A DNA stretch of 64,000 nt from CAIWHR01 sp963823215 (GTDB taxonomy: Bacteria; Pseudomonadota; Gammaproteobacteria; Burkholderiales; Casimicrobiaceae). The notes under the pieces were generated by a model. It was not told the origin of the DNA. It searched no databases and was given only the letters and a program-made list of their open reading frames with translations. The first letter of the stretch is position 1. Each line of letters opens with the position of its first letter. The stretch lies in NCBI GenBank assembly GCA_963823215.1, contig CAWGKT010000012.1, positions 868,001 through 932,000 on the forward strand. Direction: 5' to 3'. The position numbers and the translations under genes are program-made. Positions 11,289 through 19,353 of this stretch are shown here, one piece after another.

Positions 11289-11304
11289 TGTTCCACGTGG
11301 AACG
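11289..11304. promoter_or_regulatory. parS-like site 2
   Basis: TGTTCCACGTGGAACG contains a perfect 14-bp palindrome GTTCCACGTGGAAC (11290-11303), the variant form of parS seen in several proteobacteria. It is centred 31 bp from site 1, three helical turns, so the two sites face the same side of the DNA. Confidence 0.88.
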
Positions 11305-12224
11305 TCCGGACCCCGGTGGGCCCGGAGGTCCACAATCGCTTCCAGCGACCCCGGTCGAGCACACCTGTTCATCCAGCCGTTCAAATCCTCGAATTCTTTG
11401 TGGCGGGGTTGCCGGCACTCGGAGCGATTTCTCGGCTGCCCGCCACCTGCTCGACCCATCCCGAAATCGTACCCGCCGGAGTCCCGCGATGCAGCAGCGG
11501 CAAGGCCGCCATTGCAAGGGTAGCCGTGGCGCGCCTGGGCAGGCTAGCGCGTCGCCGGGGGTGCGTCGGCAACGACCATCTTGGGACACGGTTTCCCAAC
11601 CAATACCCCGCCGGGTGGCGGCAATGTCGCCGCAGCGCGCCGTAATCCGGGACGCGCCCCCTTCTGCCGCCATCCTGGTCGACTCCCTTGGCGAATCCGG
11701 TTTGCTTCTGCAGCGCCGGCAAGCTCGAATTCGATCCCTCCTGACGACCTCGCGCGTCGCGTGACGCATGTGATCTCGTCGGTGCCGGGGCGGACACACG
11801 CCCTCGGAAAATCCACACCCGAAGCGGGATTGACGGTTATCGCGGGCGCTGCTCAGGGTCCGGCAGGGGTCACGCTCGGCCTGGACCGATTCCTCTGGCG
11901 CGAACGCGCGGCGAACCCCGGATACCAGCGCCGATGGTGCTCGCGATCGGCACTCTTGCCGCCGTTGATGTCTGGCACGCCGCATGCACGCGCGCTTTGG
12001 TGGAATGGCGCGCCATCACTGACGCACGCCACTTTTCCTATGCCGCAGCGGCGATCAACTGTTTCCGGATTGGAGGGCTGCTTGGCGCGACCGTCCTTCA
12101 AATGTTGAATTGCCGTTTGCAGAAATAAACTACTTAACAATCAATAAGTTGGCATGTTAACGCGCATTGCGATGCCGATAGCATCCCACGCCCTCGCCGC
12201 ACTGCCGGTCAGCGGTGTGGATGC

Positions 12225-14054
12225 TTACCCTGACAGACGAGACCCTAGCTTCACGCGCTCGGCTGCCAGCGCCGCCGGCTGCTTCGACCCTACCTTTGCG
12301 AAGAGCTCGTCGTGCGACGCGAGTTCGCGCACCCACCGCGCAACGTCGACTCGCATGACTTGCGCATAGCGTTCTGGCGCGAAGTCCAGTCCTGCCCAAT
12401 TGAGGTCGCGATAATCGGGCTCGTACCCCAACGCCGTCTCCCGGGCGCCAGCACGGCCATGGGCCCGGTCCACGACCCATGCCAGCACCCGCATGTTCTG
12501 GCCAAAGCCAGGCCAGACAAACTTGCCGCTGTCGTCCGTGCGAAACCAGTTGACGCTGAAGATCCGGGGCGGCTTCGCCACGGCCTTGCCCATCTTCAGC
12601 CAGTGATTGAAATAGTCGCCGACGTGATACCCGCAGAACGGCAGCATCGCAAACGGGTCGCGCCGCACTTCGCCGACCGCGCCTGTCGCGGCGGCCGTGG
12701 TCTCGGAGCCCATCGTTGCCGCCTTGTATACCCCCTCCTCCCACGTCTTCGCCTGCACGACGAGCGGAATCGTGTCGCTGCGCCGCGCTCCGAACACGAA
12801 CGCTTCGATGGGTACGCCGTCCGGACTGTCCCAGTGCGGATCGAGGGACGGGCACTGCACCGCCGAGACGGTGAATCGCGCATTCGGGTGCGCCGCCTTG
12901 CGGCCGCAACCCGGCGTCCACGACTGCCCCTGCCAATCGGTGAGGTGGGCCGGCGGCTTCTTCGTCATCCCCTCCCACCAGACGTCGCCATCATCAGTAA
13001 GCGCGACGTTGGTGAAGATCACGTTGGCGTGCAGCATGCGCATCGCATTGGGGTTCGACTCGTGCGAAGTCCCCGGCGCGACGCCGAAATAGCCCGCTTC
13101 GGGGTTGATCGCGTAAAACTTCCCGTCGTCGTGCGGCTTGATCCAGGCGATGTCGTCGCCGACCGTCGAAACCTGCCAGCCTTCGAAGCCTTCGGGCGGG
13201 ATCAGCATTGCCAGATTGGTCTTGCCGCAGGCGCTGGGGAAAGCCGCCGCGATGTAGGTCTTCTCTCCCGACGGCGCAGTGACACCGAGGATCAGCATGT
13301 GCTCGGCGAGCCAGCCCTGATCGCGCCCCATCACCGAGGCGATACGCAGCGCAAAGCACTTCTTGCCGAGCAGCGCGTTGCCTCCATAGCCGGAGCCATA
13401 ACTCCAGATCTCTCGTGTCTCGGGAAAGTGGACGATGTACTTGTGGTCCTTGTTGCACGGCCACGGCACGTCGGACTGCCCGGCGGCGAGCGGCATTCCC
13501 ACCGAATGCACGCAGGGGACGAAAACACCGTCATTGCCCAACACGTCGTACACGGCACGCCCCATGCGCGTCATCAGGTTCATGTTTACAACGACGTACG
13601 GGCTGTCGGACAACTCGATCCCGATGTGCGCGATGTGGCTACCCAGCGGCCCCATCGAGAACGGCACCACGTACATCGTGCGGCCACGCATGCAGCCGTC
13701 GAAAAGGCGGTGCATCGTCTGGCGCATTTCCGCCGGCGCAACCCAATTGTTGGTCGGTCCGGCGTCCTCCGCTTTCTCGCTGCAGATGAACGTGCGATCC
13801 TCGACTCGTGCGACATCGGAAGCATCCGACGCCGCCCAGTAGCTGTTCGGCCGTTTCGCGGGATTGAGCTTCTTCATCGTCCCGTTTGCGACCATCTCGG
13901 CGCATAGACGGTTGTACTCCTCGTCGCTGCCGTCACACCATACGATCCGTTCGGGCTTGGTCAGAGTCGCGACATCGCGGACCCATGCCAGAAGTCCGGG
14001 ATGACGAACGTACGAAGGCGCGACGGGGGCGGAACGGGCATCGGGGGAGTTCAT
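12225..14054 (-). CDS. pckG: Phosphoenolpyruvate carboxykinase (GTP)
   Basis: 609-aa cytosolic enzyme converting oxaloacetate and GTP to phosphoenolpyruvate, CO2 and GDP: gluconeogenesis. The kinase-1a motif AAFPSACGKTNLAML carries the reactive active-site cysteine, and the GTP-type family features VPFSMGPLGSHIAHIGIELSD and WPCNKDHKYIVHFPE are present; the ATP-type enzyme differs in all of these. Length is normal (about 600 aa). It stands alone on the minus strand: 139 bp of non-coding DNA separates it from the upstream tam-like gene, and 1.17 kb of gene-free DNA follows it. No regulatory site was recognised. Confidence 0.97.
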   Translation of the reverse strand: MNSPDARSAPVAPSYVRHPGLLAWVRDVATLTKPERIVWCDGSDEEYNRLCAEMVANGTMKKLNPAKRPNSYWAASDASDVARVEDRTFICSEKAEDAGPTNNWVAPAEMRQTMHRLFDGCMRGRTMYVVPFSMGPLGSHIAHIGIELSDSPYVVVNMNLMTRMGRAVYDVLGNDGVFVPCVHSVGMPLAAGQSDVPWPCNKDHKYIVHFPETREIWSYGSGYGGNALLGKKCFALRIASVMGRDQGWLAEHMLILGVTAPSGEKTYIAAAFPSACGKTNLAMLIPPEGFEGWQVSTVGDDIAWIKPHDDGKFYAINPEAGYFGVAPGTSHESNPNAMRMLHANVIFTNVALTDDGDVWWEGMTKKPPAHLTDWQGQSWTPGCGRKAAHPNARFTVSAVQCPSLDPHWDSPDGVPIEAFVFGARRSDTIPLVVQAKTWEEGVYKAATMGSETTAAATGAVGEVRRDPFAMLPFCGYHVGDYFNHWLKMGKAVAKPPRIFSVNWFRTDDSGKFVWPGFGQNMRVLAWVVDRAHGRAGARETALGYEPDYRDLNWAGLDFAPERYAQVMRVDVARWVRELASHDELFAKVGSKQPAALAAERVKLGSRLSG

Positions 14055-14193
14055 CGGAAGACCTGCGAGGATTGGAATGCGGTGCGCGCCGCGAACGGTT
14101 CACCTCCCCGCCGCATGGCGCCTCTTCCAAATTTTACACCTCCGTGGCCCCGCCTCGTAAGTCGCACGCGTTGCGCGAATTGGTCGAGTGGCC

Positions 14194-14988
14194 TTACCGC
14201 ATCGCTCGCGCAGCAATTATGAAAACGCGGCGGAACGCGAAGAGCACGCGCCCGTCGGAAAGCGCCGGATAGGCGATGGCGATGCGTGCGGAATAGTCGG
14301 CGAGGAAGGCCTGCTGCGCTTCGCCATCGAGAGCCGCCAGGAACGGCGTCAACGCGGTGCCCTTCGTCCAGGCGACGACCGGATGAACGCCGTCGTCTGC
14401 CCGCGGCAACACGTGAAGATATTCCGTCGTCCACGCGTCCACCGCGCCGGCTGTCGCGCCAAGCAACCGGAAATAGCTGGCGGCGGACGCGACCGGAGCT
14501 CGTCGCAGCAATGGCCCCAGCTGATCGCGCCAGCGCTCCGAGGATACGACTGCCGCCAATGCGACATGGGAAGGCGCGGCATATTGGTCGGGCATCTGCA
14601 CCGCGAGCATGCCGCCCGGCGCAACCCAGCCAAAGATCCGCGGGAAGAGCGTCGCATGGTCGTCGTGCCAATGCAGCGCGGCGTTGCTGAAGACGACGTC
14701 AATCGGATCTTTCGGCGCCCAGTCCGCCAGATCGGCGCGGATCCATTCATGTTGCGCCCCGCTTGCGGTCGACGTTTTCGCTACGGCCAGCATCTCGGTC
14801 GAATTGTCGACTCCGACGATGCGCGCGCGCGGCCAGCGGGCGGCGAGAATCTGCGCGACATTCCCCGTGCCGCAGCCCAGATCGACCACGGTCTGCGGCG
14901 CCTCGATCGGCAGTCGCGCGAGCAGGTCGAGCGCGGGGCGCAGCCGTTCATTGGCGTATTTGAGGTACTGCGCCGGATCCCAGCTCAT
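14194..14988 (-). CDS. tam: Tam-like SAM-dependent methyltransferase (trans-aconitate 2-methyltransferase family)
   Basis: 264-aa class I methyltransferase. It starts MSWDPAQYLKYANERLRPALD, typical of Tam, then shows the SAM-binding loop VVDLGCGTGNVAQILA (motif I), VGVDNSTEML (motif II) and VVFSNAALHWHDDH (motif IV), with APGGMLAVQMPD after it. Tam methylates trans-aconitate, a by-product that inhibits aconitase; family assignment is good, the exact substrate less certain. The ATG at 14988 has a GGAGGAGG ribosome site. It lies 85 bp downstream of mnmE on the same strand. Confidence 0.85.
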   Translation of the reverse strand: MSWDPAQYLKYANERLRPALDLLARLPIEAPQTVVDLGCGTGNVAQILAARWPRARIVGVDNSTEMLAVAKTSTASGAQHEWIRADLADWAPKDPIDVVFSNAALHWHDDHATLFPRIFGWVAPGGMLAVQMPDQYAAPSHVALAAVVSSERWRDQLGPLLRRAPVASAASYFRLLGATAGAVDAWTTEYLHVLPRADDGVHPVVAWTKGTALTPFLAALDGEAQQAFLADYSARIAIAYPALSDGRVLFAFRRVFIIAARAMR

Positions 14989-15073
14989 CGTTGCGTCCTC
15001 CTCCGTCCTTCGTGCCTGGCGCGCGGCGCTTCCGGATGCCAGCCTGAAATTCCGGCGGCACCGGCCGCCCGCT

Positions 15074-16492
15074 TCACTTGCCGATGCAGAACCGCGAAAA
15101 GATGGCTCCCAGCAGATCATCCGCCGTGAATTCGCCGGTGATCGCCACCAGCGCCGTGTGTGCCGCGCGCAGATCCTCGGCCAGCAACTCCAGCGGAGGC
15201 TTCCCGCCGGCGGCGTGCCGCGCCGCCACCTCGAGTTGGGTGACCGCTTCGCGCAATGCGCCGAGATGCCGCGCGCGCGCGAGGAAGGTCCCCTCCATGT
15301 CCTCATGCGCTCCGGCGAGTCCGAGGATCTCCTGCCGCAGTAACTCGACACCGGCACCCGTCTTTGCGGAGAGGAAGACATGGCGCTCCGCCGGCGCCGG
15401 GTCGCCACCTGGTGGCGGCAAGCCACGGGCTTCCACCTTCGGCGCGAGGCCGGCAAGATCGATCTTGTTGTGGACGACGAGCCGGGGCAGCGGGCCGGGT
15501 ATCTGGGCAAGGATCGCGGCGTCCTCGTCGGCGATGCTGCCGCCAGCATTGGCGTCGACCAGCACGAGCGCAAGATCCGCGCGCGCGACAGCCGACCATG
15601 TGCGTTCGATGCCGAGCGTTTCGATGGGGTCGTCCGTCGGGCGAAGTCCGGCGGTATCGATGATCGTCAGCGGAATGCCCAGGATCTCGATCTGCGACTG
15701 CACTGCGTCGCGCGTCGTCCCGGCAATCGGCGTGACGATCGCCACCGCGTCCCCCGCGAGTTGATTGAGGAGGCTCGACTTGCCGACGTTGGGCCGGCCG
15801 ATCAGGACGACGGCAAGCCCCTCGCGCAACAGGGCACCCTGCTTCGCCCGGGCCAGCACCCCGGTCACCTGTGCCAGGATCGCCGCCACCCTCCCGCGCA
15901 CGTCGGCCGCGCGCAGGAATTCGACATCCTCGTCCGGGAAATCGAGCGCCGCTTCAGTGTACATGCGCAGTTCGATCAGGGCATCGACCAGCGCGCGAAT
16001 TTCGCCCGAAAAGGCGCCGGAGAGACTGCGCGCCGCGGCGCGCGCCGCGGTGGCCGTCGCCGCGGCGATGAGGTCGGCCACGCCTTCGGCCTGCGCGAGG
16101 TCGAGCTTGCCGTTCAGAAATGCCCGCTGCGTGAACTCCCCCGGCTGCGCCATTCGCGCGCCGAGCTCGATACACCGACCGAGCAGCAATCCCAGCACCA
16201 TCGGGCCGCCGTGGCCATGCAGCTCCAGCACATCCTCGCCGGTGTAGGAGCGCGGCCCGGGGAAATGGAGTGCGATCCCCTGGTCGAGCACTTCGCCATG
16301 CGCACCTTTGAATGTGGCGAGCGTCGCGGTGCGCGCCGGGAGCTGCCGTTGCACAATCCCGGCAATGACCGCGCGCACACCGGCGCCGGACACGCGGACC
16401 ACGCCGACTCCGCCGCGGCCCGCGGGCGTCGCGATGGCCGCGATCGTGTCGGATGCAGAAGTGGCTCCCGAGTTGCCGCCAGTGCTTCGCAT
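15074..16492 (-). CDS. mnmE: tRNA modification GTPase MnmE (TrmE)
   Basis: 472-aa GTPase that works with MnmG on tRNA wobble uridines. N-terminal formyl-THF-binding domain (DTIAAIATPAGRGGVGVVRVSG), central helical domain, and an inserted G domain: P-loop GRPNVGKSS, G3 DTAGLR, G4 NKID, and the K-loop region IAGTTRD. The C-terminus ends FCIGK, the invariant catalytic CIGK tail, so the protein is complete. The gene is 42 bp downstream of yidC on the same strand, a common linkage near the origin. Confidence 0.97.
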   Translation of the reverse strand: MRSTGGNSGATSASDTIAAIATPAGRGGVGVVRVSGAGVRAVIAGIVQRQLPARTATLATFKGAHGEVLDQGIALHFPGPRSYTGEDVLELHGHGGPMVLGLLLGRCIELGARMAQPGEFTQRAFLNGKLDLAQAEGVADLIAAATATAARAAARSLSGAFSGEIRALVDALIELRMYTEAALDFPDEDVEFLRAADVRGRVAAILAQVTGVLARAKQGALLREGLAVVLIGRPNVGKSSLLNQLAGDAVAIVTPIAGTTRDAVQSQIEILGIPLTIIDTAGLRPTDDPIETLGIERTWSAVARADLALVLVDANAGGSIADEDAAILAQIPGPLPRLVVHNKIDLAGLAPKVEARGLPPPGGDPAPAERHVFLSAKTGAGVELLRQEILGLAGAHEDMEGTFLARARHLGALREAVTQLEVAARHAAGGKPPLELLAEDLRAAHTALVAITGEFTADDLLGAIFSRFCIGK

Positions 16493-16534
16493 CCGTCTGC
16501 CCTGCGTCCTGACCGGCCCGCCCGGTGCCGTCGT

Positions 16535-18250
16535 CTAGCGGCGCTTCGCCGCGGCGAGAACCGCTTCCTTCTCCAGCACGCGGTTCATGTGCCACTGCTG
16601 GAAGATCTGCAACGAATTGTTGATCAGCCAGTAGAGCACGAGCCCGGAAGGGAAGAACACGAACATCACCGAGAAGGCAATCGGCATGATCTGCATGACC
16701 TTCGCCTGCACCGGATCGGAGATCGGCGTTGGCGAAAGCTTCACCTGCAGATACGCGGTGATGGCATAGACAACCGGCAGCACGAAATACGGATCAGGCG
16801 CCGACAGGTCCTTGATCCACAGGATCCACGGCGCGTTCCTGAGCTCGACCGCCGAGAGCAGCACCCAGTAGAGCGCGATGAACACCGGGATCTGGACGAG
16901 GATCGGCAGGCAGCCGCCCAGCGGGTTGATCTTCTCCTGCTTGTACATCTCCATCATCTTGATCTGCAGCTGCTGCTTGTCGTTCGCGTACTGCTCCTGC
17001 AGCGCCTTCAGCTTCGGCCCGATCACCTTCATCTTCGCCATCGAGCGGGCGCTCGCGTGGTTCAGCGGATAGAACGCACTTTTTATGATGATCGTGAGCA
17101 ACACGATCGCCCAGCCCCAGTTGTGGACGAGTCCGTACAGCCACTTCAGCAGCCAGAACAGCGGCGCCGAGATCACCGTGAAGATCCCATAGTCGACGAC
17201 GAGGTCGAGACCCTTGGCAAGCCGCGCGAGCTCGTCCTGCTCCTGCGGCCCGACGTAGAGCGGCACGCGGACCTCGCCCGTCGCGCCTGGAGCGATCGTC
17301 CCGACGGGCACGATCATCCCGGCCGAGTAAAGGCCCCCGTCGAGCTTCCGCGCGTAGAATTCCCGCGCGGTCTTGTTCTCGTCCCCCGGCAGCCATGCCG
17401 CGACGAAGTAGTGTTCCACCATCCCCACCCAGCCGTTGTCCGCATTCTTCGTGTACGGCAGCTTGCGGGACGGGTCGGCGGCCAGCTTGTCGAGCTCGGC
17501 GAACTCGACCTTCCTGAACTTGTCCGTCTCGTTGTAGATGACCGGCCCGGTGTAGGAAACCGGGGCCATCGAATACGCGCTCTGCACCCCCTGCGTCTTC
17601 GTGTCGCGCGTCAGCTGGAAATACGCAAACGGCACGATCGGGGCGGTCGTGTTGTTCGTGATGTCGTAGGCGACATCGATCAGGTAGCTGCCGCGGCGGA
17701 ACGTGAGCGCCTGGACGATCTTGTCGCCGTTGAGCGCCATCGCCTGCAGCCGGAGTTCGACGCGGTCGGTGCCCGGCGCGAGCTCGCGCGGGCCCGGCAG
17801 CACCGTGTACGCCGTGCGGTGGTTCGGCATGCCCTCGCCTAGGAGTCCTGCCTGCGCAACGGCGGTGCGCTCGGGTGTCCTGAGCAGCGCCAGATAGGGC
17901 TTCGCCTCATCGACCGAATCGCGGTGCTTGAGGAGCGCGACCAGCGTGATGGCGCCGCCGACCGTATCGATTTCCGCGCGATAGAGGTCCGTCGTGATGG
18001 CGACGACATTCGCGGCAGGCGCGCTTGCGGCACCAGCTCCGGACGGCGGCGCGCCGGGAGCCGCCGGCACCGCTCCGGAAGCCGCCGCCGGCACGGACGT
18101 GGGCACCGGAGGCAAATCGGTTGCGCCCGGCGCGCGCGCTGGCGCGGTAGCGACCGCGGGCGGCGGGCGCGACTCCTTCTGCCACGCCTCCCACAACATC
18201 AGCGCGGAGAACGAAAAGACGACAAACAGAATGAGGCGTTGGGTATCCAT
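16535..18250 (-). CDS. yidC: Membrane protein insertase YidC
   Basis: 571-aa inner-membrane insertase/foldase. Helix 1 is near the N-terminus (RLILFVVFSFSALMLWEAW) after MDTQ, followed by an Ala/Pro-rich linker (about residues 30-85), the large periplasmic P1 domain (to about 360), and the conserved five-helix core with GWAIVLLTIIIKSAFYPL, PLGGCLPILVQIPVFIALY and the last helix FFPSGLVLYWLINNSLQI. The tail is basic. In the minus-strand run rpmH-rnpA-yidD-yidC-mnmE it follows yidD after 60 bp. Confidence 0.97.
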   Translation of the reverse strand: MDTQRLILFVVFSFSALMLWEAWQKESRPPPAVATAPARAPGATDLPPVPTSVPAAASGAVPAAPGAPPSGAGAASAPAANVVAITTDLYRAEIDTVGGAITLVALLKHRDSVDEAKPYLALLRTPERTAVAQAGLLGEGMPNHRTAYTVLPGPRELAPGTDRVELRLQAMALNGDKIVQALTFRRGSYLIDVAYDITNNTTAPIVPFAYFQLTRDTKTQGVQSAYSMAPVSYTGPVIYNETDKFRKVEFAELDKLAADPSRKLPYTKNADNGWVGMVEHYFVAAWLPGDENKTAREFYARKLDGGLYSAGMIVPVGTIAPGATGEVRVPLYVGPQEQDELARLAKGLDLVVDYGIFTVISAPLFWLLKWLYGLVHNWGWAIVLLTIIIKSAFYPLNHASARSMAKMKVIGPKLKALQEQYANDKQQLQIKMMEMYKQEKINPLGGCLPILVQIPVFIALYWVLLSAVELRNAPWILWIKDLSAPDPYFVLPVVYAITAYLQVKLSPTPISDPVQAKVMQIMPIAFSVMFVFFPSGLVLYWLINNSLQIFQQWHMNRVLEKEAVLAAAKRR

Positions 18251-18310
18251 GACAGCCTGGGTGACCGCGCGGCTGGTCGAGTCGCGAGGGAGAGGAAAAC
18301 GAAAATCCGA

Positions 18311-18520
18311 TCAGGGAACCGGGTCGTATCCGCCCGGATGATACGGGTGGCAGCGCAGAACTCGCCTGACGGCGAGCAACGTTCCCTTCAGCGCGCCGCG
18401 CTTTATCACGGCTTCCGCGGCGTAGTCCGAACAACTCGGGGCAAACCGGCAGTTGGCGCCCAGCATTGGCCGGAACAGATACTGGTAGCCGCGAATCAAT
18501 GCGAGCAGGATTGCTTTCAT
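18311..18520 (-). CDS. yidD: Membrane protein insertion efficiency factor YidD
   Basis: 69-aa protein starting MKAILLALIRGYQYLFRPML with an amphipathic N-terminal helix and the family core CRFAPSCSDYAAEA and CHPYHPGGYDPVP (three conserved cysteines). YidD assists YidC-dependent membrane insertion. The ATG at 18520 overlaps the rnpA stop as ATGA, so translation is coupled to rnpA. Length and context match the family. Confidence 0.93.
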   Translation of the reverse strand: MKAILLALIRGYQYLFRPMLGANCRFAPSCSDYAAEAVIKRGALKGTLLAVRRVLRCHPYHPGGYDPVP

Positions 18521-18870
18521 GACGCTGGCGGGGCCTGGGCAAAGGTGGCGAGCAGCCGCGCCGCTTCCTTCGCGATCGATCGGAACTCCGTGCGGGGCGT
18601 GCCTTTCTTCAAGCGGACAACCAGATCGTAGCCATCGATCCCGGGCCGCGCGTCCCGAACGCAGACACGCAGCATCCGGCGCACGCGGTTGCGATCGACG
18701 GCGAGCGGCAGCGCCTTTTTCCCGATTACGATGCCGAAGCGGCCATGTTGTCGTGCGGCGGGCAGGCAAATCATCTGCAGGAATTCCCCTTCGCGCCGGC
18801 GCCCGGCACGGAAGACCGTGTCGAACGCGCCAGTTCCGGTGAGCCTGTAGCGACGGCTACCCCGGAGCAT
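18517..18870 (-). CDS. rnpA: Ribonuclease P protein component RnpA
   Basis: 117-aa basic protein subunit of RNase P, which trims the 5' leader of tRNA precursors. The family core is visible: YRLTGTGAFDTVFRAG near the N-terminus, FGIVIGKKALPLAVDRNRVRRMLR (RNR motif that binds the RNA subunit) and YDLVVRLKKGTP. The ATG at 18870 is chosen because it lies 20 bp after the rpmH stop and immediately before the family homology. Confidence 0.94.
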   Translation of the reverse strand: MLRGSRRYRLTGTGAFDTVFRAGRRREGEFLQMICLPAARQHGRFGIVIGKKALPLAVDRNRVRRMLRVCVRDARPGIDGYDLVVRLKKGTPRTEFRSIAKEAARLLATFAQAPPAS

Positions 18871-18890
18871 CGCCGCGGCGCGACGGTCAA

Positions 18891-19025
18891 TCAGGGGGCG
18901 AGCCGGACCCGGCCCTTCGCGCGCCGCGCGGAAAGTACTTTCCGGCCGCCCACGCTCTTCATCCGGGCGCGGAAACCGTGCGTGCGCTTGCGCTTGACGA
19001 CGGAAGGTTGGAACGTGCGTTTCAT
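18891..19025 (-). CDS. rpmH: 50S ribosomal protein L34
   Basis: 44-aa ribosomal protein: MKRTFQPSVVKRKRTHGFRA at the N-terminus, then RMKSVGGRKVLSARRAKGR in the second half, exactly the L34 pattern. It is first in the rpmH-rnpA-yidD-yidC-mnmE run and lies opposite dnaA across the origin-side intergenic region. A consensus-like sigma70 promoter stands 32 bp upstream of the ATG. Confidence 0.97.
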   Translation of the reverse strand: MKRTFQPSVVKRKRTHGFRARMKSVGGRKVLSARRAKGRVRLAP

Positions 19026-19056
19026 GTTGGTCGGCCTCGAAGTGAAAAAGCCTTAC

Positions 19057-19086
19057 ATTAGAGCGCGTTAACACCGTCGCTGTCAA
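19057..19086 (-). promoter_or_regulatory. Sigma70-type promoter of rpmH
   Basis: On the minus strand, a perfect -35 TTGACA (19081-19086), 18-bp spacer and -10 TCTAAT (19057-19062), pointing into rpmH. Transcription would begin about 25 bp before the ATG. Confidence 0.7.
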
Positions 19087-19149
19087 TCGGGACAGGCAGT
19101 ACGACCGTTCTGCCGCCAAACCAGGGGACCGAGGCCGCTTGTCGCCCCC

Positions 19150-19158
19150 TGTGGATAA
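19150..19158 (-). promoter_or_regulatory. DnaA box upstream of dnaA
   Basis: TGTGGATAA on the plus strand is the exact complement of the consensus TTATCCACA. It lies in the 328-bp rpmH-dnaA spacer about 195 bp before dnaA, suited to dnaA autoregulation or origin function. I see no other perfect box in this spacer, and the rest of 19087-19353 shows no gene. Confidence 0.7.
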
Positions 19159-19353
19159 CTTTCCACCCATGCGTTACACTGGGCGCTGCGCCGAGCAGAA
19201 TCTGCCTTTGCGAGTGAAGGAGCCTTCCGGGTCCCGGCGCATCGGCAGGAGTCGTATTTTTTCACCAGGCGCGCGCTCCCGTCGCCTGCGAGCACTTTCA
19301 TTCCCACCCCGCAGGCTGTCCGTCTCGCGACTTCCGGACCCTTCTTCGCTCGC

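Larger units (their letters stand above)
11059..12224. other. Gene-free 1.17-kb stretch between mnmG and pckG
   Basis: No frame on either strand gives a recognisable or well-composed protein; the longer open frames are Arg/Ser/Pro-rich as expected from G+C-rich non-coding DNA. The stretch contains two parS-like sites (11258-11304), an A+T-rich patch at about 12105-12155 beyond the pckG 3' end, and must hold the mnmG promoter. I found no DnaA box. It may also contain a very degraded gene that I cannot recognise. Confidence 0.6.

Noticed and set aside
11251..11985. 244-codon minus-strand frame in the mnmG-pckG gap
   Set aside because: Arg/Ser/Pro-rich, overlaps both parS sites (reading them as FHVKQ and STWNT), no ribosome site or homology that I recognise.
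11934..12128. 64-codon plus-strand frame in the same gap
   Set aside because: Composition is acceptable but there is no ribosome site, no motif and no neighbour in operon; not enough support.
12154..12369. Short plus-strand frame at the pckG 3' end
   Set aside because: Overlaps pckG antisense and looks like a shadow.
15380..17842. 820-codon plus-strand open frame antisense to mnmE and yidC
   Set aside because: His/Arg/Asp-rich shadow of two certain genes; no independent motif or ribosome site.
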